The notes under the pieces are model-generated. The model saw nothing but the letters and a program-made list of their open reading frames with translations. It was not told the DNA's origin and ran no database searches. This document shows, piece after piece, positions 1 to 6,636 of a DNA stretch of 9,738 bases (positions within the stretch are counted from its first letter, which is position 1; every line of letters starts with the position of its first letter). Source of the DNA: Thiobacillaceae bacterium. GTDB taxonomy: Bacteria; Pseudomonadota; Gammaproteobacteria; Burkholderiales; Thiobacillaceae. The stretch is taken from positions 1 through 9,738 of the forward strand of contig JAHENE010000057.1 of assembly GCA_024643305.1 (NCBI GenBank), written 5' to 3'. The translations under genes and the position numbers were made by a program.

Positions 1-628
1 CGAGTTTGGCTTCGATGGTTTCTTTCCAGGCCGGTATCAGGTCGCGCGCATTCAGCAGTTCCAGCAAACCTTTAACGTCCCAGTATTCGTAGTGGGTAAT
101 TCGCACAAATTCTTCGATGGTGGGTGAGTCGGGGTCGCGTTCCAGCAGTTCGATGCTGTCTCCTTCGCCGACGTCGCCTTCCTGCAGGACGCGCAGGTAG
201 AAACCGACCTTGCGCGATGCCAGGAACATGGAGGAAAAATGAAACCCCATGCGGTGGTTGAGCTTGGCGCAGGGTATGCGCGGGTGGGCGACCTGCAGAA
301 TGGTGGGGCCCATGCGCAGCACGTCGCCGATGCGGACTTCTTCTTCCAGCAGGCCGCTGATGGTGAGGTTTTCGCCAAACTGGCCCATGGGAAAGGGCTC
401 GTGGTCAAGGACCTGCTGCCAGTGGCCGTAATGCTCAAAGGGGTAGGCATACACGGCGTGATGTTCGGCGCCCATCTTGCGGGGTTCGATGCGGGCATCG
501 CCTTCGAGGCCGAGCGGGTGTACCTGAACTCGTCCCTGGACCGGGGTTTTGTAGATGCTGGTTTGAACCGTACGGCCCTTGAAGCTTATTTCGCGGGATG
601 TGCCAAGGTTGACAGAAAGGATGTGCAT
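1..628 (-). CDS. MOSC-domain protein, YiiM-like (3' end outside window)
   Basis: This gene reads leftward and leaves the window, so 209 codons are visible. The translation begins MHILSVNLGTSREISFKGR. It carries the layout of the YiiM branch of MOSC proteins: a GRV-V-LGLEGD segment at residues 32-44, AVYAYPFEHYGHW at 58-70, FGENLT at 84-89 and PRIPCAKLN at 116-124. Cys120 in that last motif matches the predicted sulfur-carrying cysteine of MOSC domains. YiiM proteins handle N-hydroxylated substrates such as 6-hydroxylaminopurine with the molybdenum cofactor; that role is inherited from the family, not shown here. The E. coli protein is about 224 residues, so little is missing. The usual HGG motif before the AVYAYP block is replaced by MGAEHH (52-57). 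The ATG at 628-626 was chosen because homology starts there. No strong ribosome site is visible, and a perfect palindrome lies 11 bases upstream. Confidence 0.88.
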   Translation of the reverse strand, partial: MHILSVNLGTSREISFKGRTVQTSIYKTPVQGRVQVHPLGLEGDARIEPRKMGAEHHAVYAYPFEHYGHWQQVLDHEPFPMGQFGENLTISGLLEEEVRIGDVLRMGPTILQVAHPRIPCAKLNHRMGFHFSSMFLASRKVGFYLRVLQEGDVGEGDSIELLERDPDSPTIEEFVRITHYEYWDVKGLLELLNARDLIPAWKETIEAKL

Positions 629-639
629 TGCTTCAATCG

Positions 640-660
640 CTCTCGCAATGGTTGCGAGAG
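640..660. repeat. Perfect palindrome in the divergent gap
   Basis: Two 9-base arms, CTCTCGCAA (640-648) and TTGCGAGAG (652-660), flank a three-base centre. It lies 11 bases upstream of the leftward MOSC start and 64 bases upstream of the rightward gene at 725. It could be a dimeric repressor site or a hairpin in the MOSC leader. There is no T-run to suggest a terminator. A second, looser inverted repeat (GGCCTG 660-665 with CAGGCC 699-704) follows in the same gap. I could not pick out a convincing sigma-70 promoter here for either gene. Confidence 0.6.
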
Positions 661-724
661 GCCTGCAAGGCATGCTGTGTCAGGTGCTTCATATGAGACA
701 GGCCATCTACACAAAGGAGAATAG

Positions 725-1966
725 ATGTCGAAGAGCCTGACTGATGCTCTGGATGGAAACGCGTGGTCGGTTTCAAAAGTGGCCTTCGATCTAAACGATG
801 TGCTGGACGATGAGGGGCGCCCAATTTCCGAACGCAGGGCAGACGCGCCGGTCCGGGCTGGTGTGGAGATGGACATGCGCGTGTGCCCTTATTCCGGCAT
901 ACGAAATGGGCAGTGGATGAACATGTCGGCACTGGCTCAAATCTCGAATTATTATAACCCGGTGATGGCCGAGATCGTTGCCTTTAGACGGCGCGTCGGC
1001 GGGGACAATGCAACGTGGGCTGACATTCTGGCCGCAGTCATGGATCAACTTGCCAGTCCGGCAATCCAGCTGCTGCAAAAGCGCGATGGGCACGGGCCTG
1101 TCTCTGCCCATGTGTCCGTGGGCCATAAACTCGCGGCAGGCTTTTTTGGGGTTACCCGTATCCTGCATGAACGCCTGGCGCTGGGCGAAACTTTTCCTGT
1201 AACGGCAGATGCATTTCTGGCCTTGGTGGACGAGACGGGTGCGCTGGTTGGCACAACGGAAGTCTGTGCCGGTTCGCCCCAGATGATCCGCAAGGCAACA
1301 AGTCTGCTGGTAGAGGGCGGACCTGCCAACGATGTGTCGCTAAGTCCTTCCCGCCTGGATATCGCACGCTGTCTGGCCCAGCAGCTTCAATTGGGCTTGT
1401 TCTGGCGTTTGTATGACCAGCTTCATTTATGGGAACTGCTTAGGGGCGAAACCCGGCAGCGGCTGGTTCCCTATTCTGATTTTCTGACGCGGAAACTTGA
1501 AAGCGCAGCGACTGAGTTTGGCGTTAAAGCCCCTGCGAAACCGGATATCTCCCGGCTGCCATTGACGCTGGATTCGGATATGCGGTCAAAACTTACAAAA
1601 GCTTTGCAGGATGTGGTGGAGCAACAGGCGCTTCAGGAGGATATGCAGGAGTGCCTGCGTTTGTTGGCCGAGCCAGGGGCTGCCATACGTTATGAAGGCG
1701 ATGCCGAGCCGATGGCGTTGCAAATTGCACGCTATTTGCATACGCGCCGGCTGTTTGAGGCCGCGCTCGGTAAACTGGAGTTGCAACTGCGTGAGCTGCT
1801 TGGCTTCCCGCTTGATACACCGATCAGTTTGGGAACGGAAATTTTTCCGATTCCAAGAGCCATGCCATGGTATGAGATGGTGGTGGGCCGCAGGGTCGGG
1901 GATTCAGGACATCTTACGGGCAGCACTACCGGGGTCAGAACGCAGCCTAAGAGTACGATCAAGTAG
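725..1966 (+). CDS. Unrecognised 413-residue soluble protein
   Basis: I do not recognise this family. The frame is open for 413 codons, and the ATG is preceded by a good ribosome site (AAAGGAGA, about seven bases before the start), so it is very likely a real gene. The protein has no signal peptide and no clear membrane segment, and looks mainly helical. Visible landmarks are a CPYSGIRNGQW stretch at residues 54-64, a histidine/glycine-containing stretch at 122-140 (DGHGPVSAHVSVGHKLAAGF), and a long helical, possibly coiled-coil section rich in Leu, Gln and Glu at about 285-360 (LQDVVEQQALQEDMQE and after). The Gly/Thr/Ser-rich tail after residue 390 is probably disordered. Cysteines are at 54, 181, 216 and 310, with no CxxC pairing. 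It appears to be transcribed alone: it diverges from the MOSC gene, and ispD downstream seems to have its own promoter. No function is proposed. Confidence 0.88.
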   Translation: MSKSLTDALDGNAWSVSKVAFDLNDVLDDEGRPISERRADAPVRAGVEMDMRVCPYSGIRNGQWMNMSALAQISNYYNPVMAEIVAFRRRVGGDNATWADILAAVMDQLASPAIQLLQKRDGHGPVSAHVSVGHKLAAGFFGVTRILHERLALGETFPVTADAFLALVDETGALVGTTEVCAGSPQMIRKATSLLVEGGPANDVSLSPSRLDIARCLAQQLQLGLFWRLYDQLHLWELLRGETRQRLVPYSDFLTRKLESAATEFGVKAPAKPDISRLPLTLDSDMRSKLTKALQDVVEQQALQEDMQECLRLLAEPGAAIRYEGDAEPMALQIARYLHTRRLFEAALGKLELQLRELLGFPLDTPISLGTEIFPIPRAMPWYEMVVGRRVGDSGHLTGSTTGVRTQPKSTIK

Positions 1967-1983
1967 GCATGGATCGAAAACAT

Positions 1984-2008
1984 TTGTCTGCCCCGTTCAT
2001 TCAGACAA
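1984..2008 (+). repeat. Hairpin after the 413-residue gene, no T-run
   Basis: TTGTCTG (1984-1990) and CAGACAA (2002-2008) can form a 7-bp stem with an 11-base loop, starting 17 bases after the stop codon. The bases that follow (TTAACTAAG) are not a T-run, so it is not a standard intrinsic terminator. It may be a 3' end-protecting or Rho-associated hairpin, or chance. Confidence 0.35.
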
Positions 2009-2038
2009 TTAACTAAGCCCATGAGAGCAGCCGGGGTT

Positions 2039-2047
2039 TGCTAGAAT
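2039..2047 (+). promoter_or_regulatory. Extended -10 promoter for the ispD operon
   Basis: TG at 2039-2040, one base, then TAGAAT at 2042-2047 form an extended -10 element (5 of 6 to TATAAT). No good -35 lies 16-18 bases upstream, which is tolerated for extended -10 promoters. The last -10 base is six bases before the ispD ATG, so a start about seven bases downstream falls at or next to base 2054 and would give a leaderless message. This fits the absence of a ribosome site before ispD. Confidence 0.45.
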
Positions 2048-2053
2048 CCCGCC

Positions 2054-2743
2054 ATGTCGAAATTCGTTGCTCTGGTTCCCGCCGCAGGTTCCGGCTCCCG
2101 CATGGGGGGCAGCCTGCCCAAGCAGTATCTTCCGCTTCTGGAACGCCCCTTGATCGACCATACGCTGCGCGCTTTGGCCTCGCATCCGCGCATCGCGCAG
2201 GTGTATGTGGTGCTGTCACCGGATGATGCCAGTTGGGATGAACTGGGTATTCAGCTTGAAAAGCTAACGGTGCTGCGCTGTGGCGGTGCGGCACGCGCGC
2301 AGTCGGTGACGAATGGGTTGAAGGCGATTGCAGCCGAGGTCGCAGCTGATGACTGGGTGCTGGTGCATGATGCGGCACGGCCCTGTCTTCGGGCAGAACA
2401 TCTTGACCGTATGCTGGATGAACTTGCTGGGGATGGGGTGGGGGGCATACTCGCGGTGCCGGTTGCGGATACGCTGAAACGTTCTGGACCGGAACAGCGC
2501 ATTGCGGAAACCGTCCCGCGCGAGGGACTCTGGCAGGCGCAGACGCCGCAGATGTTTCGTCACGGCATGTTGCTGAAGGCGCTGGAAGCAGCAGGCAGTG
2601 CGGTAACCGATGAGGCCTCGGCCATCGAGCGCATGGGTTTGCAGCCAAAACTGGTTGAGGGCGATGCGCGCAATTTGAAGGTGACGTATCCGCGTGACCT
2701 GGAGCTGGCCGCGCTGATTTTGGGGGGAGAACAAGAACAATGA
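2054..2743 (+). CDS. ispD: 2-C-methyl-D-erythritol 4-phosphate cytidylyltransferase
   Basis: IspD joins CTP and 2-C-methyl-D-erythritol 4-phosphate to make CDP-ME in the cytosolic MEP isoprenoid pathway. At 229 residues it is near the usual length (236 in E. coli). The nucleotide-binding signature is at residues 9-25 ([17 protein letters not shown]), with Arg16 and Lys23 in the positions of the essential Arg/Lys pair. VHDAARP (104-110), QTPQMF (163-168), TDEASA (185-190) and the C-terminal [17 protein letters not shown] (203-219) are all present. The ATG is followed at once by the first beta strand, and no ribosome site precedes it. Its stop overlaps the ispF start in ATGA, so the two are translationally coupled. 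The pairing matches the known ispDF arrangement and leaves little doubt. Confidence 0.97.
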   Translation: MSKFVALVPAAGSGSRMGGSLPKQYLPLLERPLIDHTLRALASHPRIAQVYVVLSPDDASWDELGIQLEKLTVLRCGGAARAQSVTNGLKAIAAEVAADDWVLVHDAARPCLRAEHLDRMLDELAGDGVGGILAVPVADTLKRSGPEQRIAETVPREGLWQAQTPQMFRHGMLLKALEAAGSAVTDEASAIERMGLQPKLVEGDARNLKVTYPRDLELAALILGGEQEQ

Positions 2744-3219
2744 ACACAAGAATCGGGCAGGGTTTTGATGTCCACGCCTTTGCGGAGAACCGCAAGCTCA
2801 TTATTGGCGGGGTGGAGATCCCGTATGAAAAGGGACTGCTGGGCCATTCGGACGCAGACGTGCTGCTGCACGCCATATGCGACGCGCTGCTGGGCGCTGC
2901 CGCACTGGGTGACATCGGCCGGCACTTTCCGGACACGGACGCCAAGTACAAGAACATCGACTCGCGCGAGTTGTTGCGCGATGTGATGGCAAAAATTCGC
3001 TCGCTGGGCTGGTCGGTGGGTAATCTCGATGCCACCCTCATCGCGCAGGCACCGAAAATGGCGCCGCATATCCCGGCCATGTCGCAAAACATTGCAGCCG
3101 ATCTGGGCATTGCGCTCGATCAGGTCAACGTGAAAGCCACCACCACGGAAAAACTCGGCTTTACCGGCCGGGGCGAGGGCATCGCGGCGCAAGCCATCTG
3201 CCTGCTTGTTCGTTCATGA
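2740..3219 (+). CDS. ispF: 2-C-methyl-D-erythritol 2,4-cyclodiphosphate synthase
   Basis: IspF cyclises CDP-ME 2-phosphate to ME-2,4-cyclodiphosphate with release of CMP, two steps after IspD. It has 159 residues, the same as the E. coli enzyme. Metal ligands are seen as Asp10 and His12 (GQGFDVHAF) and His44 ([12 protein letters not shown]). The family C-terminal signature [24 protein letters not shown] is complete. The start overlaps the ispD stop by ATGA, with a purine-rich GGGGGAGA about ten bases upstream inside ispD. Its own stop overlaps the thpR start in the same way, so the three genes should be made from one message. Confidence 0.97.
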   Translation: MNTRIGQGFDVHAFAENRKLIIGGVEIPYEKGLLGHSDADVLLHAICDALLGAAALGDIGRHFPDTDAKYKNIDSRELLRDVMAKIRSLGWSVGNLDATLIAQAPKMAPHIPAMSQNIAADLGIALDQVNVKATTTEKLGFTGRGEGIAAQAICLLVRS

Positions 3220-3746
3220 CGCCGCCGACCCATCAGCGGCTTTTTTTCGCCTTGTGGCCGAACGAGGACATTCGCCGTGCCCTGTGGCAGGTCGGCGGCA
3301 AGTTGCATCAGGTCTGGAGCGGCCGCCGGGTAAAGCCCGATATCCTGCATATGACCCTGGTGTTTCTGGGTGATACTGAAATAGCCCGGGTGGATGAGTT
3401 GCGCGCCCTGGCTGCAGAAATGGATACGCGACGCTTCAGCCTGAATTTCAACCATGCTGCCTGCTGGCGGCATAACAAGGTGGGGTTTCTAAGTCCGGAG
3501 GAAAGTCCACCCCCGTTGCTGCAACTGGTTTACGGCCTGGAAGACAAACTGGAAGCGGCAGGTATCGCGTTTGACGAGCGGCCCTACAAGCCGCACCTCA
3601 CCTTGCTGCGCAACACCAAATGCACGACCCAAGTGCCGTTCGAACCCATTCACTGGAAAGTGGATGAGTTTGTTCTGGTTACTTCATCCAACAGCGACCA
3701 TGGCCCCAGCTATGATCTGCTGGGTCGCTGGCCGTTAAAAACGTAA
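3216..3746 (+). CDS. thpR: RNA 2',3'-cyclic phosphodiesterase / 2'-5' RNA ligase family
   Basis: ThpR (formerly LigT) belongs to the 2H phosphoesterase superfamily. The two catalytic HxTx motifs are visible: HMTL at residues 45-48 and HLTL at 127-130, each in its expected context ([13 protein letters not shown] and [10 protein letters not shown]). The length, 176 residues, equals that of E. coli ThpR. The family opens 2',3'-cyclic phosphates on RNA and can join 2'-5' linked tRNA halves in vitro; the in vivo role is not settled. It overlaps ispF by ATGA and is the last gene of the operon. No terminator follows, because its stop is only four bases from the stop of the gene on the other strand. 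Confidence 0.93.
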   Translation: MTPPTHQRLFFALWPNEDIRRALWQVGGKLHQVWSGRRVKPDILHMTLVFLGDTEIARVDELRALAAEMDTRRFSLNFNHAACWRHNKVGFLSPEESPPPLLQLVYGLEDKLEAAGIAFDERPYKPHLTLLRNTKCTTQVPFEPIHWKVDEFVLVTSSNSDHGPSYDLLGRWPLKT

Positions 3747-3750
3747 CAGG

Positions 3751-4191
3751 TTATAAGCATACGCATGTGGACAGATGCTGAGCCAGTTCCTTGCTGGTGG
3801 CACGGGTATAGTCCTTTTCGAGTTTGTCGGAAACAAGCGACTTAACCGTATCATTCATGCGCTGGTTAAGCTGCCCCAGGAAAGCGGGCGGGGCGACCAG
3901 CACCAGCCGCTCGTACTCTTTGCTTACCCGACCGGCTTCCAGTTCGCGTGCCAGTTCAAGTGCAAAAATGTCGGCTTGGTGTTCCTTGGGTGTGGTGGCC
4001 GGCACATAGGAGCCATGCCCATTGCCGTGTCCCTGATTGTGTCCTGGACGATCCGTGACCAAGTCGGAATTTTTCTCGCGACTTTGAGGGTGTTCGAATT
4101 CCCGCACCATTTCCAAACCCTTGTTGGGGCCGGTGTTGCGAAGAATCCGACCGGATGATGCATTGCTGACAAGAATCCAGGTAGTGCTCAT
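3751..4191 (-). CDS. Host attachment protein family (eRF1-like fold)
   Basis: The 146-residue protein matches the pattern of the family called 'protein required for attachment to host cells' (Host_attach, Pfam PF10116). It starts with a short strand (TTWILVSNASSGRIL, residues 3-17), then has a variable linker, then KEHQADIFALELARELEAG (69-87), YERLVLVAPPAFLGQLN (93-109) and a DKLEKDYTRATSKELAQHL tail (122-140). The family is widespread in proteobacteria and resembles the central domain of release factor eRF1. Despite its name, most members have no demonstrated role in attachment. The linker at 50-60 is unusual in being rich in His and Gly (GHNQGHGNGHG), which could bind metal or simply be flexible. 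The start has a good ribosome site (AAAGGAG). It lies 50 bases downstream of mnmH on the same strand and may be co-transcribed with it. Confidence 0.82.
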   Translation of the reverse strand: MSTTWILVSNASSGRILRNTGPNKGLEMVREFEHPQSREKNSDLVTDRPGHNQGHGNGHGSYVPATTPKEHQADIFALELARELEAGRVSKEYERLVLVAPPAFLGQLNQRMNDTVKSLVSDKLEKDYTRATSKELAQHLSTCVCL

Positions 4192-4212
4192 TTGTGCTCC
4201 TTTTTATGGTTC

Positions 4213-4230
4213 AGGTTAAACAGGTAACCT
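4213..4230. repeat. Inverted repeat between mnmH and the host-attachment gene
   Basis: AGGTTA (4213-4218) and TAACCT (4225-4230) are perfect complements separated by six bases. On the leftward message the repeat lies between the mnmH stop and the ribosome site of the next gene. There is no T-run, so it is not a terminator. It could be an operator or a leader hairpin; an 18-base match of this kind can also arise by chance. Confidence 0.35.
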
Positions 4231-4241
4231 CCAATTTAAGG

Positions 4242-5303
4242 CTAGCAGTTCGGTTCACCCTTTTCTAGAATGGCATCAGCCAGATTTGCGAAATCGCTCA
4301 GCGCAATCCCGGATAGCGCGTACTTAAGGCCGCTTTCGCTTGCTGCATAGTTGCGGCCGAGGGATTTCCGGTAGGCGGGGTCGTAGTGGTTCTCCAACAT
4401 ATCCTGGACGAACTCGGCCCAGCGTTTCTGGGCGATCAGCTCTTTCCAGTGATCGATTGTTTCGTGCCCGCGCAGTTCGGAAAGACGGGCAACTTGCGCC
4501 AATAGAGTTTTTGGCGAAGCAAGAAAATGTGCGTACTCCTCCAGAAGCAGGTTCACACGTTGTTCAACGCTGGCTTCAAGCCAGATGCTTTGCCCCGCAC
4601 GTATGGCAGTGAGCAATCCATCCGGCACGCGCAGCTTGCCGATTTTCTTGCTTTCGGACTCCACATAAACGGGTTGAAAGGGGTCGAACTGTTTGAGCTG
4701 CCACCAGATCGAGCTCTCGAACCATTTCTGGCTGGGCTGGGGTTGGTTAGGCAGATCGCCCAACAGTGAGCCGCGATGGGCAGCCAGAGCTTCCAGGTCC
4801 AGCACCTGTGCCCCATTCGCCTGTAAGGCCTGCAATAAGCGGCTTTTGCCACAGCCGGTTGGGCCGCAGATGACGCGGAAGCGGAAGAGGGCAGGCAGGG
4901 TTTCGAGTTCGGTTAGCACGACGCGGCGGTAAGCCTTGTAGCCGCCTTCCAGTTGACCTGCCTTGAAGCCGATCTTTTGCAGCACGTGCGCCATTGAGCC
5001 GCTGCGGTTGCCGCCCCGCCAGCAGTAGATCAAGGGTTTATAGCCCGCAGGTTTGGATGCGAAATATTGATCAAGGTGGTCGGCGATGTGACGGGAGACC
5101 AACGCTGCGCCAAGTTTTTTGGCATCGAAAGCGGATGACTGCTTGTGCAGGGTGCCCACCCGCACACGTTCTTCGTCGTCTAGTACAGGAAGGTTGATGG
5201 CGCCGGGGATGTGGTCTTCTGCGAATTCTTTTGGCGTGCGCGCGTCGATGATTTCCGTATATTCGGACAACTGTGCTACGTTTGCGACGCTTGAGTTTTT
5301 CAC
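4242..5303 (-). CDS. mnmH: tRNA 2-selenouridine synthase
   Basis: MnmH (SelU, YbbB) replaces sulfur by selenium in the 5-substituted 2-thiouridine at the wobble position of some tRNAs, using selenophosphate and a geranylated intermediate. At 353 residues it is close to the E. coli protein (364). The N-terminal rhodanese domain (about 14-128) has the active-site loop YCWRGGNRS with Cys94, and GGYKAYR at 120-126. The C-terminal part has a P-loop GPTGCGKS at 147-154, then DLEALAAHRGSLLG (169-182) and the conserved YDPAYR near the end. The start is GTG (complement of 5301-5303); an in-frame TAA four codons upstream rules out a longer protein. No ribosome site precedes it. An alternative TTG at codon 12 would still keep the rhodanese domain. 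Its partner selD diverges from it with a 12-bp gap. Confidence 0.95.
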   Translation of the reverse strand: MKNSSVANVAQLSEYTEIIDARTPKEFAEDHIPGAINLPVLDDEERVRVGTLHKQSSAFDAKKLGAALVSRHIADHLDQYFASKPAGYKPLIYCWRGGNRSGSMAHVLQKIGFKAGQLEGGYKAYRRVVLTELETLPALFRFRVICGPTGCGKSRLLQALQANGAQVLDLEALAAHRGSLLGDLPNQPQPSQKWFESSIWWQLKQFDPFQPVYVESESKKIGKLRVPDGLLTAIRAGQSIWLEASVEQRVNLLLEEYAHFLASPKTLLAQVARLSELRGHETIDHWKELIAQKRWAEFVQDMLENHYDPAYRKSLGRNYAASESGLKYALSGIALSDFANLADAILEKGEPNC

Positions 5304-5315
5304 GAAATAAATTTA

Positions 5316-6353
5316 ATGACTGTTCGACTGACTGAATTGTCCCATGGCGGTGGATGCGGCTGCAAAATAGCGCCCGCAGTGTTGCAGGAAATTCTTGCCC
5401 AGGCCCCCGCCATGAGCGGTTTTGCCGACTTGCTGGTGGGCACCGAATCAAGTGATGACGCGGCGGTTTACCGCCTGAACGACAGCCAGGCCATCGTCGC
5501 CACCACGGATTTCTTCATGCCCATTGTCGACGACCCCTTCGACTTCGGGCGGATTGCTGCCACCAATGCCTTGTCCGACATTTACGCCATGGGCGGGAAA
5601 CCCCTTTTTGCCCTGGCAATTGTTGGCATGCCGGTGGGAAAACTGCCGACTGACGTCATCCGCCAAATACTGGCCGGAGGCGAGGCCGTCTGCGCAGCGG
5701 CCGGAATTCCGATTGCAGGGGGGCATTCCATCGACTCGCCGGAGCCGATTTATGGCCTGGTGGGAATTGGTGTGGTGCACCCGGACAAGATCAAACGCAA
5801 CGACCAGGCACAAGCCGGGGATGCGCTCATCCTGGCCAAGCCGCTGGGAATCGGTGTATTTGCCGATGCGATGAAAAAAGGCAAGCTCAGTAAGGCAGGG
5901 TATGAACAAATGCTTGCCTCCACCACGCAGTTGAATACACCAGGCATTGCTCTGGCAGAGATGGCAGGGGTGAACGCAATGACCGATGTCACCGGATTTG
6001 GGCTACTGGGGCATTTACTGGAAATTTGCCGTGGTTCTGGCTTGTCCGCGGATATTCGCTTTGCAGATGTGCCTGTACATCCGCTGGCGCTTGAATTGGC
6101 GCAGGCAGGGTTTTCGCCCGGTGCCGCCGAGCGTAATTGGGCCAGCTATGGACACGAAGTGAAAATGCCGGATGGAATGACCGAGTGGCAGCGCAAGCTG
6201 TTATGCGACCCCCAAACCAGCGGTGGCCTGCTTGTGGTCTGTGACGAGGGCGCTGTTGCCAGCGTGATGGACGAAATTTCGCGCCAAGGCTTTACACAGG
6301 CACGGATGATAGGACGGATGGGGCAGGGTAATGGTGTGGCAGTCGCGCTTTGA
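5316..6353 (+). CDS. selD: Selenide, water dikinase (selenophosphate synthetase), Cys form
   Basis: SelD uses ATP to turn selenide into selenophosphate, the selenium donor for MnmH. The 345 residues compare with 347 in E. coli. The catalytic loop HGGGCGCKI (10-18) gives Cys14 and Lys17, equivalent to E. coli Cys17 and Lys20. The codon is TGC, so this is the cysteine rather than the selenocysteine form. Metal-binding aspartates fall at Asp48 (SDDAAV), Asp88 (NALSDIYAMGG) and Asp224 (MTDVTGFG), each three less than the E. coli numbers. The glycine-rich C-terminal DPQTSGG is present. No ribosome site precedes the ATG. With mnmH alongside and no selA, selB or selC in view, the direct evidence is for selenouridine in tRNA only. 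A strong terminator follows. Confidence 0.97.
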   Translation: MTVRLTELSHGGGCGCKIAPAVLQEILAQAPAMSGFADLLVGTESSDDAAVYRLNDSQAIVATTDFFMPIVDDPFDFGRIAATNALSDIYAMGGKPLFALAIVGMPVGKLPTDVIRQILAGGEAVCAAAGIPIAGGHSIDSPEPIYGLVGIGVVHPDKIKRNDQAQAGDALILAKPLGIGVFADAMKKGKLSKAGYEQMLASTTQLNTPGIALAEMAGVNAMTDVTGFGLLGHLLEICRGSGLSADIRFADVPVHPLALELAQAGFSPGAAERNWASYGHEVKMPDGMTEWQRKLLCDPQTSGGLLVVCDEGAVASVMDEISRQGFTQARMIGRMGQGNGVAVAL

Positions 6354-6380
6354 GCGCAAGGTAGCCAAAGCCAATTGCAA

Positions 6381-6411
6381 CAAAGCCCCGGGTTTACGGG
6401 GCTTTGTTTTT
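6381..6411 (+). terminator. Intrinsic terminator of selD
   Basis: CAAAGCCCCG (6381-6390) and CGGGGCTTTG (6397-6406) form a perfect 10-bp stem with a six-base loop, followed by five T (6407-6411). It begins 27 bases after the selD stop. Read leftward, the stem lies just after the stop of the small gene at 6423-6590 but lacks a good T-run on that side, so it would terminate that message less well. Confidence 0.9.
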
Positions 6412-6422
6412 GATTCTGTTGC

Positions 6423-6590
6423 TCAGGCTTGTTGGTTTTGCGAGGCGTGGATGTCGCGCCGGTCATCCCTTCGGCGGTCGACGCTAATACCAGGAGGAAG
6501 GCCGGCCTGTGGATTTACACGGCGGTCACCCAAGCGGCGCTCTACCGGGATAAATTCAACTTCGTATGAAGGCAAAGTATCGTTAACCAT
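6423..6590 (-). CDS. Small basic protein with two RR-rich motifs (55 aa)
   Basis: This is a 55-codon reading frame converging on selD. It reads MVNDTLPSYEVEFIPVERR, then two similar arginine-rich blocks: VERRLGDRR (16-24) and VDRRRDDRR (37-45), joined by VNPQAGLPPGIS. It ends in HASQNQQA. Three things support a real gene: a ribosome site GGAGAGAG at proper distance from the ATG, a TATAAT box 40 bases further up on the same strand, and its place in an otherwise non-coding gap right against the selD terminator. The start and stop are fixed by ATG at 6590-6588 and TGA at 6425-6423. Similar ERRxGxRR-type stretches occur in small uncharacterised proteobacterial proteins and in linkers of signalling proteins; no function is known to me. 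There is no signal peptide or membrane segment. A nucleic-acid or acidic-surface partner is possible from its charge, but that is a guess. Confidence 0.68.
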   Translation of the reverse strand: MVNDTLPSYEVEFIPVERRLGDRRVNPQAGLPPGISVDRRRDDRRDIHASQNQQA

Positions 6591-6630
6591 GACGCTCTCT
6601 CCAATCAGTCTTTGAAATAGACCTGAATTA

Positions 6631-6636
6631 ATTATA
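6631..6636 (-). promoter_or_regulatory. TATAAT box for the 55-residue gene
   Basis: On the minus strand a perfect TATAAT covers 6636 down to 6631, 40 bases before the ATG of the small gene, within strongly AT-rich sequence. A start near 6624 would give a leader of about 34 bases that contains the ribosome site. The -35 position is poor (GTGCCA or TGCCAG at 17-18 bases), so either an activator is needed or the AT-rich stretch upstream compensates. Confidence 0.45.

Noticed and set aside
239..724. Open frame of 161 codons on the plus strand opposite the MOSC gene
   Set aside because: It is the mirror of the MOSC coding frame. The minus-strand frame carries all the MOSC motifs, and the plus frame has no ribosome site or recognisable content.
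2013..3110. Open frame of 365 codons antisense to ispD and ispF
   Set aside because: Both genes on the plus strand are full length with every family motif. The antisense product is low-complexity, Pro/Ser/Arg-rich, typical of a GC-driven shadow.
5355..5370. Selenocysteine codon in the selD active site
   Set aside because: The codons at the catalytic loop are TGC for both cysteines; there is no in-frame TGA.
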